This document shows, in pieces, positions 54,181-64,000 of a stretch of 64,000 nucleotides of DNA; position 1 is the first letter of the stretch; each line of letters opens with the position of its first letter. The notes below the pieces were generated by a model. That model was not told the DNA's origin, did not search any database, and saw only the letters and a program-made list of their open reading frames with translations. A program made the translations under genes and the position numbers. The DNA is from Chrysemys picta bellii (lineage: Eukaryota > Chordata > Testudines > Emydidae), in contig NC_088792.1 in NCBI RefSeq assembly GCF_011386835.1, positions 45,498,882 through 45,562,881 on the forward strand. Direction: 5' to 3'.

Positions 54181-55800
54181 TTAATGATTTCTTTGTTTCG
54201 GTTTTCACCAAGAAGGTTGGTGGCTATTGGAGTCTAACATAGTGAATGCCAGTGAAAATGAGGTAGGATCAGAGGCTAAAATAGGGAAAGAACAAGTCAA
54301 AATTACTTAGACAAGTTAGATATCTTCAAATCACCAGGGCCTGATTAAATGCATCCTAGAATACTCAAGGAGCTGACTGAGGAGATATCTGAGCCATTAG
54401 CAATTATCTTTGAAAAGTCATGGAAGATTGGAGACATTCCAGAAGACATGGAAAAGGAAAAATATAGTGCCCATCTATAAAAAGGTAAATAAGGACAACC
54501 CGGGGTATTACAGACCAGTCAACTTAACTTCTGGACCCGGAAAGATAATGTAGCAAATAATTAAGCAATCAATTTGCACACACCTAGAAGATAATGAGGT
54601 GATAAATAATAGTTAGCATGGATTTGTCAAGAACAAATCATGTCAAACCAACCTGATAGCTTTCTTTGACAGCCTTGTGGCTAGGGGGGAAATGGTAGAT
54701 GTGGTATATCTTGACTTTAGTAAGGCTTTTGATACTGTTTCGCATGACCTTCTCATAAACAAACTAGGGAAATGCAACCTAGATGGAGCTAGTATAAGGT
54801 GGGTGCATAACTGGTTGGAAAATCATTTCAAGAGAGTAGTTATCAGTGGTTCACAGTCATGCTGGAAGAACATAACGAGTGGGGTCCCGCAGGGATCGGT
54901 TCTGGGTCTGGTTCTGTTCAATATCTTCATAAAGGATTTAGATAATGGCATAGAGAGTACACTTATAAAGTTTGCAGACGATACGAAGCTGGAAGGGGTT
55001 GCAAGTGCTTTGGAAGATAGGATTAAAATTCAAAATGATCTGGACAAACTGGAGAAATGATCTGAAGTAAATAAGATGAAATTCAATAAGGACAAATACA
55101 AAGTACTCCACTTAGGAAGGAACAACCAGTTGTACACATACAAAATGGGAAATGACTGCCTAGGAAGGAATACTGCGGAAAGGGATCTGGGGGATATAGT
55201 GGATCACAAGGTAAATATGAGTCAACAGTGTAATGCTGTTGCAAAAAAAGCAAACATCATTCTGGGATGTATTAGCAGGAGTATTGTAAGCATGACACGA
55301 GAAGTAATTCTTCCGGGCTCTACTCCGTGCTGATTAGGCCTCAACTGGAGTATTGTGTCCAGTTCTGGGCACCACATTTCAGGAAAGATGTGGACAAACT
55401 GGAGAAAGTCCAGAGAAGAGCAACAAAAATTATTAAAGATCTAGAAAATATGACCTATGAGGAAAGATTGAAAAAATTGGGTTTGTTTAGTCTGGAGAAG
55501 AGAAGACTGAGAGAGGACATGATAACAGTTTAGAAGTGCACAAAGGGTTGTTACAAGGAGGAGGAAGAAAAATTGTTCTTAACCTCTGAGGACAGACAAG
55601 AAGCAATGGGCTTAAATTGCAGCAAGGGTGGTTTAGTTTGGACATTAGGAAAAACTTCCTAACTGTCAGAGTGGTTAAGCACTGAAATAAATTGCCTAGG
55701 GAGGTTGTGGAATCTCCATCATTGGGGATTTTTAAGAGCAGGTTGGACAAACACCTGACAGGGATGGTATAGATAATACTTAGTACAGTCCCCTGCACTC
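54181..55800 (+). pseudogene. CR1 reverse transcriptase, broken
   Basis: The N-terminal RT part (54180-54650) is heavily frameshifted. From 54677 it is clear: VDVVYLDFSKAFDTVSHDLL, SGVPQGSVLGLVLFNIFI, KFADDTKLEGVASALEDRI (catalytic F-A-D-D kept), [49 protein letters not shown] and [20 protein letters not shown], ending [13 protein letters not shown]. Stops occur at 55058-55060 and 55531-55533, and a frame change occurs near 55320. The order and spacing match a full CR1 RT. Confidence 0.95.
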
Positions 55801-55961
55801 AAGGCAGGACTAGATGACCTCTTGAGGTCTCTTCCAGTTCTATGATTCTATGATTCAAAGCACTCTGGGCCCAGGATATCTAGAAGATTGCCTATTGCTC
55901 CACAACGAAGGCCCTGTCAAAAATTCTGCTCCTGAAACTTATGAAACTTCTACAATAAAAA

Positions 55962-56205
55962 CAGGGCCGGCTCCAGGTTTTCTGCCGCCCTAAGCAGAAA
56001 AAAAAAAAAAAAGCCCGCGGCAGTGCAATCGCACCGCTCCACTCTTCGGCGGCAATTCGGCAGCAGGTCCTTCGTTCCAAGAGGGACTGAGGGACCAGCC
56101 GCCGAAGACCCGGATGTGCCGCCCCAAGAGTGGCCAGAGTGCCGCCCCTTGGTATTGGCTGCCCCAAGCAACTGCTTCTTTAGCTGGTGCCTAGAGCCAT
56201 CCCTG
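55962..56205. mobile_element. hAT MITE (CAGGGCCGGCTC type), 244 bp
   Basis: CAGGGCCGGCTCCAGG and CCTAGAGCCATCCCTG are the inverted ends, flanked by a perfect 8-bp duplication AATAAAAA (55954-55961 and 56206-56213). An A-run near the left end follows TGCCGCCCTAAGCAG, as in its relatives. Confidence 0.9.
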
Positions 56206-56316
56206 AATAAAAATAAAACTCATCTGGAGGAGTCAGAGCTTTCTTGGGAGTTAGTCAAAGACTGTGAAACAAACTCCTGCAGGAACTAAGAGCTATCACA
56301 AACCTCATCACCTTCC

Positions 56317-57078
56317 CAGGGCCACCCAGAGTGGGGGGGCAAGTGGGGCAATTTGCCCCAGGCCCCGGGCCCCGCATTGGCCCCCAAGAGAATTTCGGAG
56401 GCTCTCCCCCACCCCCGCCTTCCCCCATCTCCCGGCACCTCAGCGCGCCGCGTCCAGGAGTGGCCCTGGACAGCGCTGCAGCAGCGTGGCTCAGGCGGGG
56501 CCTGAGGTCCTCCTGCTCGGAGCCGCGTGGTAAGGGGGCAGGGCTGCAAGCTCCGGCGGGCCAAGTGGCAGGAGCTCCTGGACGCGGCTCGCTGAGGCTC
56601 TGGGAGAGGGGGTAAGCGGCATGGTAAGCCCCTCAGAGCTGGGCACCCTCCAACCCACAGCTCTGAGCCCAGCCCCTCTGAGCCGGGCACTCCCCAACCC
56701 CCCCCCCCCCCCAGCCCTGAATCCCAGCTCCGAGCCCAGCCCCTCTGAGCCAGGCACCCCCCGACCCAGAGCCCAGCTCCCCACCCAGCCCTGCGCAACA
56801 GTAGCGCCACCCCCAGGCAGCGACAGCCCATTGGCACCAACCATCACCATCACCCAGCGACAGCCCATTATGTAATTTCAAATGTATACATACCATTAAA
56901 GGATTTAATGTTTTTAAATAATATATTTGGTGTATTTTCAAATTGTTAAAAATTAATTTTTGAATGTATTTCACTGGTTATTTTTTACATTTCCAAATAC
57001 ATGTTACTACTTTTTTTTATGGAAGGGGCCCCCAAAATTGCTTTGCCCCAGGCCCCCTGAATCCTCTGGGCAGCCCTG
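56317..57078. mobile_element. Non-autonomous hAT, 762 bp
   Basis: CAGGGCCACCCAGAGTGGGG and CCTCTGGGCAGCCCTG are inverted ends, with subterminal GCAATTTGCCCCAGGCCCC against GGGGCCCCCAAAATTGCTTTGCC. A perfect 8-bp duplication CACCTTCC flanks it (56309-56316 and 57079-57086). The core has tandem AGCCCAGCCCCTCTGAGCC units and a C run at 56698-56713. Frames of 84-184 codons are artefacts of this core. Confidence 0.9.
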
Positions 57079-57145
57079 CACCTTCCACTTCAAGAGCAAG
57101 GTGCATTTCTTCAACCTGGCCTTCTCTAATATAAACACCTAACAA

Positions 57146-57990
57146 AGAACATGGCGAAATAACTGCAACCCTAGCACCACTCTGCTGCACGTGTAATTTT
57201 CCCAGTGGAGAGAAGATGAGAGAACAAACCACATGTGACAGGTGATAGTCACCTCACTTAATGTTCAGATACTCTGGTGACAAGCGCCGTATAAGAACTT
57301 AGGTAGAATAAAATCCCCTTCCTAAATTAGCACCTCTTGGGAAACTGGATGCTTCAACTCATTGCTAATGAGCTTGGCACCACTAGACCAGTCTGAATAC
57401 AGTGAAGCTCATGTAGTGATTAGAAGTTTTTTTCCCCCTCCAATCTAATGGCTGTTTGATGGCCTCTATATAAGATGAGTTTGGTGGGTCTCCATTCCAG
57501 CTCCCATATCACAAACTCCCCATCACCCATCACACTATTTGGCAGACTCAGCGGAGAGGCCAAGAACTGCATGATCCATGAAGAATGAAGGACCCCTTCT
57601 ACCTTGAGAGGTTCAGTTGCCACCTCTCAGATTAGAGTTGTGGTCTCACCTCATGCTTTTGGATACCCCTGATGCTAAAATATGGTGAAAATAGCAAGCC
57701 ATTCCTAAACAGTGTAGTTTACCAGATAGCCCTAGCCAGGCAAGTTAGCAGAAGACAGGGGCAACAAACATTTTTAGAGTGGCTTCATAATTCCTGTACT
57801 TAAAGTCCTGTTTCCCTGACTCAATAGGAATCAAACAGCAGGAGACAGTTCCTTTCCCCCCATCCCAAGTCTCTTTCAGCTAGCACTCTACCCAGAAGCA
57901 CCCTTGCTTAGTTTTTCTCAGGATCATGCTACATGTGCATCTTTCACTGTCTTTGCTTGCTTGTTACCTTCACTATCTGCTGCTTCTCTC
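57146..57990. other. Unique sequence, no gene seen
   Basis: Nothing recognisable. Confidence 0.4.
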
Positions 57991-57994
57991 CTCC

Positions 57995-58491
57995 ATCACA
58001 GAGGGGCTGGTCCCTTTAAGACCTGTGCATCTGGACTGATTACCTGCTGCCCAATAGGGTTACAGGAAGGCACCTGGACCTTGTAAAGGGGGACACAGCT
58101 GTTGCTAGCTGTTAGCAATTGCCTGCAGACAATGTAGGGAGTAAGACAGTTCCTGAAGGGCCCTGAATCAGTAGGGAGAAGATATCAGGAGGGAAGGCCT
58201 GTGGAGAAGGCTAATCTTTAGGCTAGAGGTGCTGGGGAGGAGAAGGAAGCTGTGTTCTTGGGGAGGAGGAGCTGGGCCTAGCTGAAAAGGGGATGAAGGC
58301 TTTCTAAGTTTGTTTTCTTTTGAAAGACTGTATAGGACTTAATAAATTGGACTCAAGAAAGGAAAATGTTTTGAATATCTGGCTTGCATGGACTTTTTAA
58401 GGGACTCTGAGTGGAAGGGAAACTGAGGCAGGTGCTCTTGAGCCAGGCTGGGCTAGAAGGGATTACTACAGAGCAGGTACACCCTTTGACA
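57995..58491 (+). mobile_element. Possible solo LTR
   Basis: The sequence from CACAGAGGGGCTGGTCCCTTTAAG to GGTACACCCTTTGACA has LTR-like traits: a TTTGACA end, AATAAA at 58341-58346 (CTTAATAAATTGG) in the second half, and a purine-rich first half. The expected TG start is not preserved and no duplication was confirmed. Confidence 0.45.
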
Positions 58492-58955
58492 CCCCTGCAT
58501 ACAAACACACAGCTGTAATCAAATCAATCCTTCCACCCTGATGTTATTAGAATCCTGGGACACATCGTGGACTGCATGGTCTAGCCACTGCCCAGGTTTG
58601 CAAGCAGTCTAGCCCTTTGGTACTGGTTTTCCATTGTTTTACCTTTCACTAAACAAAAGGACACTTAATTGTTTCCTTGTTCAGCCTGAATGGAAGTTGG
58701 CTGTCATAATCAACAATTTCAATGAGATGGTATGATTACCTAACCCCCAGCTTAACAATATTAGTCATGTTATAAGTAACTTAGCAAATGTAGCCCAGAT
58801 ACCACTAAACTAGTCAATTAAGAATTTCTAGTGAGAGTTTTGCCATTGATCTCTATGGAAGCATGACCGCCTTTGGACCTTAATATTTATATAAAGACTG
58901 AGCCAGATCTCTCTACATATAACACTACCCTTAGCTGTCGCTGATTAAAGCAGTC
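58492..58955. other. Unique sequence, no gene seen
   Basis: Nothing recognisable. Confidence 0.4.
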
Positions 58956-58959
58956 ATGT

Positions 58960-60720
58960 GCTTCCCCTCATGTTCCTACCGCTAGATGTCACCCTGACAG
59001 AAATTTTTAAAGCGTGACAAAGAGCACGAAAGGAGAAGAAAATTATATCCACAGGCAATCTCTTATCTGCTGCCAGACACATGGCTCAGCGTGGACGAAC
59101 TTGTGCTATGTAGATCTACACCAAATCAAAGGCGTGGAGTCAAGTACTTCGAATTAAACAACCAAATGAGACTGAGTTACATTAGCAAACCTCCTCTAAA
59201 TCCGAGTGCAGCCCGAGGCACAGGCGATTTACTCTGACAGCAAGTGCGAGAGGCGAATAACGTTTTGTATCAATGGCAGTAACTTCCCAAATGCCGACAA
59301 GATAATCCACAGTACTAGTGTGAACACAGTCCGGAGCTAGTGTTCTGAATGCATCTCCAAGGTGGGTCAACTTTGTCAGAATTGCCACAGATAAAAGGGG
59401 CAAGATCAGGGCAGACTTTGGTCGTGAGGGTTACGTTAGTAGAGACAGGGCTGCAGAAGTGCTGTTTGTCAGCAAGAAGGAGACGGGTTTGGCTGGCAGC
59501 GGGGTTAGGGGAGGGAGCTCGGAATTGAATGTGCAATTGAGGTGAGGCATGTTATGCTCTCTATTTAGGCTGGGAAATTGGGGGGAGTTAGGGCCCCAAA
59601 CTGGCAGGATCTGGGGCGCTAGCTCCGGCTTTTTGCGCCACTGTTGCGCTAGGATGCAGTGGGATGTCTCGCCTTCGGTCTAAGCAGTACAATTTGCAGG
59701 GTGGGAGCCAAAAATTGGCTGGATCCCGCGGATCCAGATACCAGATCCATGGATTGGTGGTGGCACTGATGTGCCAGGATGCGTTGGGCACTGAACGGCT
59801 TTGGGGTGAGAGGAGCAGCTACATGTGTCCCCTCTTCACACATTAGAATTTGAGGGTGGAGCCAAACGTGGTTGGATCCAGAAAACTCCAGCTGCCGGAT
59901 CCGGAGATTTCTGTACCGGAGCAGCATGGGCCTAGAGTTTTTTGGTGCAGAAGGCGCAGTGAAACCTGATCTCTAGTTAGCCCTTACAATTTGAGGGCTG
60001 TGTGGACGAAAATCAACAGGATTCTGGCAAATCCAGTTTTCACCCAGCCCCAGCGGAGACGGGGTGGAGTCGGATGGATGGATGCAAAAGGCGGGGCTGG
60101 AAGGAAGGAGGGAGGGACGATGGGCAGGCTGAAGTCTGGGCATCAGACTTGCAAGGTCGCGTGTGGGCTGCGCCAGCGCGCCTTGGAATCTCACCCTGTC
60201 CTGAGCCTGGAGACCTAAACCGAGGTAGAAAGTTTGTAAGTAACTTCAGTTTAATCTCTGCGTTTTCTAACAGCCCCGCGTTTTACGTTCACGCAGACAA
60301 ATAGCAGCAATCGATTCGCTTTCTCCTGCCTTGCCCTGATTAATCAAATACTTACTGAGCCGAGCCACTGGTGGGCTTTCGGGAGACCCGTTACAACGGG
60401 AGCAGGAGGAGTCCTGGAGAGCAACCTCTAACTTCACTTCACTCCGGAGTCCTCGCCCTCCCCCACTCCAGCGGCAAATTCAATTAGTACCTTCCTGCAA
60501 CTGGTGACTCAGAAATCGCTGTAAGAACTAGTTTTACAGTCCACAACGGGAGGGGAGTAAACCCCAGACTCAGGGTGACAAAGTCTTGTTTGGTTTAGTT
60601 TCCCAGGCTTTAATCTGAGCTGCCTGTACAGAAGTCGCCCGAGTCCTGGGGAAATGTTTCCAGACAAGGCTCCCGTTTGTAGTAAACAGCAGCTTATTCA
60701 TATTTCCTGTGCCTGCGAGT
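58960..60720. promoter_or_regulatory. CpG-enriched block, candidate promoter region
   Basis: CpG dinucleotides are clearly denser here than in the AT-rich flanks (for example GAGGCGAATAACGTTTTG, CTTTCGGGAGACCCGTTACAACGGG, CCTCGCCCTCCCCC), and the sequence is not one of the recognisable transposon families. A good splice-donor match, AGTTT|GTAAGTAAC, lies at about 60234-60240 after a GC-rich stretch, as might follow an untranslated first exon on the plus strand. No TATA box or coding start is evident, and the linked gene would lie outside the window. Confidence 0.35.
59570..60045 (+). repeat. Diverged tandem units, ~115-160 bp spacing
   Basis: A recurring motif 'tacaatttg(c)aggg(t)ggagccaaa..ttggctggatcc' is seen at about 59573 (AAATTGGGGGGAGTTAGGGC), 59687 (TACAATTTGCAGGGTGGGAG), 59846 (AGAATTTGAGGGTGGAGCC) and 59987 (ACAATTTGAGGGCTGTGTGG), each followed by a GGATC/GGATT block. 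The units are quite diverged and unevenly spaced. Confidence 0.55.
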
Positions 60721-61150
60721 CTGACTTCCACCCCGCTGGGTTGGTTGATTGGAACAGACTTTAGACTAGTTCTGTGAAGAACAATGCTTGTTCACGGATT
60801 GTCATACATCCTCACCTGGGTCGCTTTTTAGGGACAACGTCTCAAAACCTGGAGAAGATCTAATCCCATTCTGACTGTAGAGAGGAAACCCACAACAATA
60901 CTTTAACTGTTCCAAATACTGTGTGTTTCTCAATAGTTCTTCCACAAAGTTCAGAACGAAAGCTTTGCTAAATGCAAATGTGGAAAGTTCTTTTTTTAGA
61001 AACTGTGTGCATATGTCCAAACAATGCAGAGTTCTTTAAAAGAAAAACTTTTGGTTCTTGATACCTATGCTGTAATTTTGCAAATATAATAACAGGTTTT
61101 CAGATGCAACTCCCACAGTAGGTTCTAATCATGTTTATTATGTCTCTTCT
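60721..61150. other. Unique sequence, no gene seen
   Basis: A 72-codon minus frame at 60802-61020 has no recognised domain. Confidence 0.35.
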
Positions 61151-61155
61151 CATAA

Positions 61156-61242
61156 GGCCAAGTCCTGCAGTCCTTACTCCGTAAAATCTCCCATAGTCTT
61201 CATAGGTAGCTTTTCTTGAGTGAGGGCTGCAGATTTTGGACC
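61156..61242. repeat. Palindromic MITE-like repeat, 87 bp
   Basis: GGCCAAGTCCTGCAGTCCTTACTC and GAGTGAGGGCTGCAGATTTTGGACC are imperfect complements around a short AT-rich centre. A half-copy is at 29838-29885. Confidence 0.65.
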
Positions 61243-63636
61243 TTAGTTTATTTATTTAGCATAATTCTGAGTCAGCTTTTCATGTTACAAAATGGAATGG
61301 TCACATCAGAAGGAAAAATATCATTTGGTTTACCAGCTGAGCTCAAAGTGGACAGCAAACATTATATTCAACAGCAGGAGCTTGTCCCTTATAGTTTTAA
61401 ATGATTTTACTGCTTCACTGTAGAAGGTGGGAAGTTGAGCCGACGTGCAGTGAGGAAAGGACTTACTACAACACTTTTGTCATGCAATAATAGTTATGAT
61501 CTACTTAGCCATAATTCTATTTAGCTATTTCCTCAACAGCTGGACTTTTAAATGTAATTTTCTTTGTCTCAGTGGGTGCACTGGTTGTGGCTGCTTCTTG
61601 CCAATTCATTTAGCATTTACCACAGAGTAGAATTATTAATGTCTCCTATTTTGGACCCTCCTAACCAATATCTCATTATTGGACATTCAGCAGATATTTT
61701 ATTTCATTAATTCTGGCTCAAGAAAACAAGTGGACTTTCATGACCCGTCCCCTATGATTCATTGTATGCAGCTCCACAGCTGAGACATGTGCTGCATTGG
61801 ATGAGAACATGCATTCATTCTCACAGTTTCTTTTTTCAGTATTGCTTATTAGGAATGTTTTTATTTCCAGAAAACTGATAAATTGGCTTCTAATCATTAC
61901 TTTTGCAACAACAGCTGTCATCCCAGCTGATAGCCATTATAGTGAATTTCACTCCATACTCCACAATATCACAAGCCTTTAATAGCAGGCAGGTATTGTT
62001 GGGATTCTCATCTCTAGAATGTGTAGTATCAGAATAAGAGCTGCATGTCTTAATGCATGAATATCACTTGCCCATCTATCTTTCCAATCCACATCATGCT
62101 CTTGGAAATCTGTGTGAAGTGGTACAAAAAAGGATTATTAGAATGGCAGCATTGAAACCAAGAGAGGATAGTGCTGCAGACCCTTTCCATTTTATCTCTT
62201 CCCCAAACCTTGACCTCACTGTTATGGATTGACATGATCTTCGCAAGTCCATTCAACTTGCTCAGCTTTACCTATGCTGCCTTTAATGTTTCAGACAGAA
62301 CTGAGTGGTCTCATGATCCTCGTTCTGCCTAGGATCAGGAAAAAATGCAAGGAACTCCAGTTAGAGCCATGAGTGCCCCCAAGGAAGCATGCACCACTCT
62401 AAAGCCACAGGCTGAGTGTCACTTCCATAGGAGGCAAATGGTCCTGCAAACATATGGCAAATGAAAAATATGGTCATTTCTGCATTTCAGTAAAATAAGT
62501 GACAAAATTGCAGCAGTGCCTTTGAGCACTTGATGACTTACATCCTGTAGTTATTTTTCAGGGTTCCTCTGTAATGGAGAGCAGGATGGATCAGGATGAA
62601 GTTCAGAAACCGGAGCCTGGGAGAAATACGGGAAACCATAACGATTCGGTAACATCCATATAAAAAAAGCTCATATGCATCATGCAAATGGTTGATCTCG
62701 CACCTCGGTTGTTCTAGAGAATTAACTGTTTCCATAACACGGGGATCTCATCAGCTCATCTTTAAGTCTTGTAACAATATTGTCATGAGGAGATAAAAAG
62801 ATAAAGACATTTCATTCTGTGTAGTCCGAGACCATGCTTAAACACACAGTTTGGGCCAGTGGAGTAGCGGCACAATTCAGAGCTACATAAGGGGTTTGAG
62901 TTGTGCCCTACTAGCTGAACAAAGCCCAGTAGAAATTATTTTATTCCAGTAAGAAATCCTTGAACTCCCCCTTTAAAAGACAGTCTTTTTAAAGTAGTCA
63001 TCTCACAATGAACATTATGTCTTCCTCACTGCCCCAAAAGAAAAGCACAAAAAAAATCTTTTCCAGCAGAAATTTGCCTCTGCAGGAGGAAGCTGAACTG
63101 GGAAGTGCTCTGCGACTGTGGGGCCTATTTCTGAACCTGCCTAAAGTCATGTATCTGGGCAGAGTTCCTCTGGGCCGTGTCCACTGGCTCCCTGGATGAC
63201 TTTGAGAAGCAGTGGGCACAGTCCAGGGTTCTCTGCTCAGGGTCTGCCTCTGGCTCCCTGCTTTTAACCCTGTGACCCTCACTCCCTTGCCTGGATTTTT
63301 CATTTGTTCCCCCCCCCCCCCCCCCCAAATCTTGACGCCTGGATCAAGTAGCTCCTCCCCTTAGGCTAGGGGGAGGGGCATTTAGATGTGGGCAGGCTTG
63401 TGCCCGCCCATCCCCGAGAGCCTCAGTAGGTGCTGAGTCACAGAACTAATTCCTTATCCTGAGGGTAGCTATCCCTTATCATTGAATTAGGCCTTTCAAA
63501 CCACTTCTTCAAAAGGTTAGAACCTCTGGGCCAAGTTCACAGATGAATTTTAGTGCGTATAATTTACCCCATCTTCAGTCCTCTCCGCATGTATGTTACA
63601 CCAGTTCAGCCTGCCTCTGCTCACCCTCTAGAGCTG
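61243..63636. other. Unique sequence, no gene seen
   Basis: AT-rich with short frames. A poly-C run lies at 63310-63326. No coding or repeat evidence. Confidence 0.4.
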
Positions 63637-63640
63637 CTTA

Positions 63641-63926
63641 CGGAATGTCTGCACTGCAATCCAAGATGCGATTGCAGCTCAGGCAGACATAGCCACGCTG
63701 GCTTTACTCATACTGTCATTGCTAAAAGTATCAGTGTAGATGTGGCAGCATGGGCTAGTGATGGGAGTAGGTACTCAAGGATCCCAGCGGACTTGTATAT
63801 CCCGTGCTGAATCCTGAGCTGCTACATCTACACTTATGTTTTTAGCCATGCTAGCTAGATTAAAGCTAGCACGGGTATGTCTACCTGAGCTAGAGTCACA
63901 CTTCCGATTGCAGCGTAAGGTTACCC
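63641..63926. mobile_element. Harbinger-type MITE, 286 bp
   Basis: AATGTCTGCACTGCAATCC and CCGATTGCAGCGTAAGGTTACCC are degraded inverted ends. TTA (63638-63640) and CTA (63927-63929) flank it. Inner blocks TGCAGCTCAGGCAGACATAG/GGTATGTCTACCTGAGCTAG pair with each other. Confidence 0.75.
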
Positions 63927-63929
63927 CTA

Positions 63930-64000
63930 GCCTGAGTGCATCTAATGGAGTCTGTCATCATAGACAGACAAGCTATGCTTTTACTATGGCATAACTAGCA
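63930..64000. other. Window end, no feature
   Basis: Short unique sequence. Confidence 0.4.

Larger units (their letters stand above)
53025..55855 (+). mobile_element. Long CR1 LINE (endonuclease to 3' end)
   Basis: About 2.8 kb retaining most of ORF2 and the 3' end (GCAGGACTAGATGACCTCTTG ... TTCTATGATTCTATGATTC). The 5' end begins near 53025 inside the endonuclease. Flanking TTCAAA motifs on both sides (53012-53018 and 55853-55858 regions) may be a short duplication. This is the most complete LINE of the window, but it has several frameshifts and stops. Confidence 0.9.
52815..57145 (+). mobile_element. Old LINE split by a CR1 and two hAT MITEs
   Basis: Three separated pieces read in order as one degraded RT C-terminus. 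At 52840-53020 are ALGKLQLLQN and SLHWLPIDH-VKFKV (stop at the dash). At 55856-55961 is GYLEDCLLLHNE. At 56206-56316 plus 57079-57142 are LLQELRAITNLITFH and FKSKVHFFNLAF, ending in a stop. The H-W-L-P-(V/I)-x-x-R-(V/I)-x-F-K-V-L pattern and the final T-F-x-x-K-x-K-x-x-F-F-x-L-A-F are typical of L2/Rex1-like LINEs. Intervening sequence belongs to a CR1 (53025-55855), a hAT MITE (55962-56205) and another hAT (56317-57078). Confidence 0.75.

Noticed and set aside
56286..56840. Minus-strand frame of 184 codons
   Set aside because: It is confined to the low-complexity core of the hAT at 56317-57078.
1..64000. CRISPR arrays, operons, ribosome binding sites, rRNA
   Set aside because: Nothing in the window resembles these. 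The repeat content and LINE/SINE families indicate a vertebrate nuclear genome.

Overview
This is a window of nuclear genomic DNA from a reptile, most probably a turtle. It is AT-rich, has no compact genes, and carries dense layers of decayed transposable elements. The turtle inference rests on several CR1 LINEs with the (ATTCTATG)n 3' end, a 5'-truncated copy of the tRNA-derived SINE that borrows a CR1 tail (12325-12455), ~290-bp Harbinger-type MITEs opening with a GGYHWGGTCTACACT-like terminus, hAT MITEs opening with CAGTGGTTCTCAAAC or CAGGGCCGGCTC, and kilobase solo LTRs of TGTCA...TGACA type. These were recognised from familiarity, not by a database search.

I find no intact host protein-coding gene. 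The longest open frames lie inside GC-rich minisatellites or purine-rich tracts and look spurious. The real coding content is transposon-derived and broken: a LINE reverse-transcriptase tail (1-985), a rearranged hAT transposase (1053-1885), a minus-strand CR1 endonuclease/RT remnant (10030-10780), gypsy gag-protease with a SCAN-like capsid region and a CCHC knuckle (20333-23235), a possible L1/Tx1 C-terminus (28690-29050), and CR1-type LINEs at 38603-40440, 51868-52648 and 53025-55855. Two candidates for host sequence deserve testing: a short coiled-coil frame ending at 32228, and a CpG-enriched, promoter-like block at about 59000-60720.

Layout: 1-5.5 kb holds a LINE tail, a hAT, a GC-rich hAT MITE and a solo LTR. 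5.9-7.0 kb is a probable solo LTR. 7-20 kb is mostly unique sequence with scattered elements (minus CR1, Harbinger MITE, SINE, composite hAT MITE, inverted-repeat element). 20.3-25.3 kb is a nested cluster centred on a gypsy element and an LTR fragment. 25-37 kb is mostly unique. 37.7-40.4 kb has a hAT-in-hAT and a hAT-in-CR1. 41-46 kb is sparse, with a mariner MITE. 46.5-49.2 kb is a terminal-inverted-repeat element split by a solo LTR. 49.5-57.1 kb is a transposon pile-up in which an old LINE is split by a CR1 and two hAT MITEs. 58-60.7 kb has an LTR-like block and the CpG-enriched region. The end is unique sequence plus one more Harbinger MITE.

The genes do not form a pathway. The window's main information is a readable insertion history, because many elements keep exact 8-bp (hAT), 3-bp (Harbinger), 5-bp (LTR) or TA (mariner) target-site duplications.
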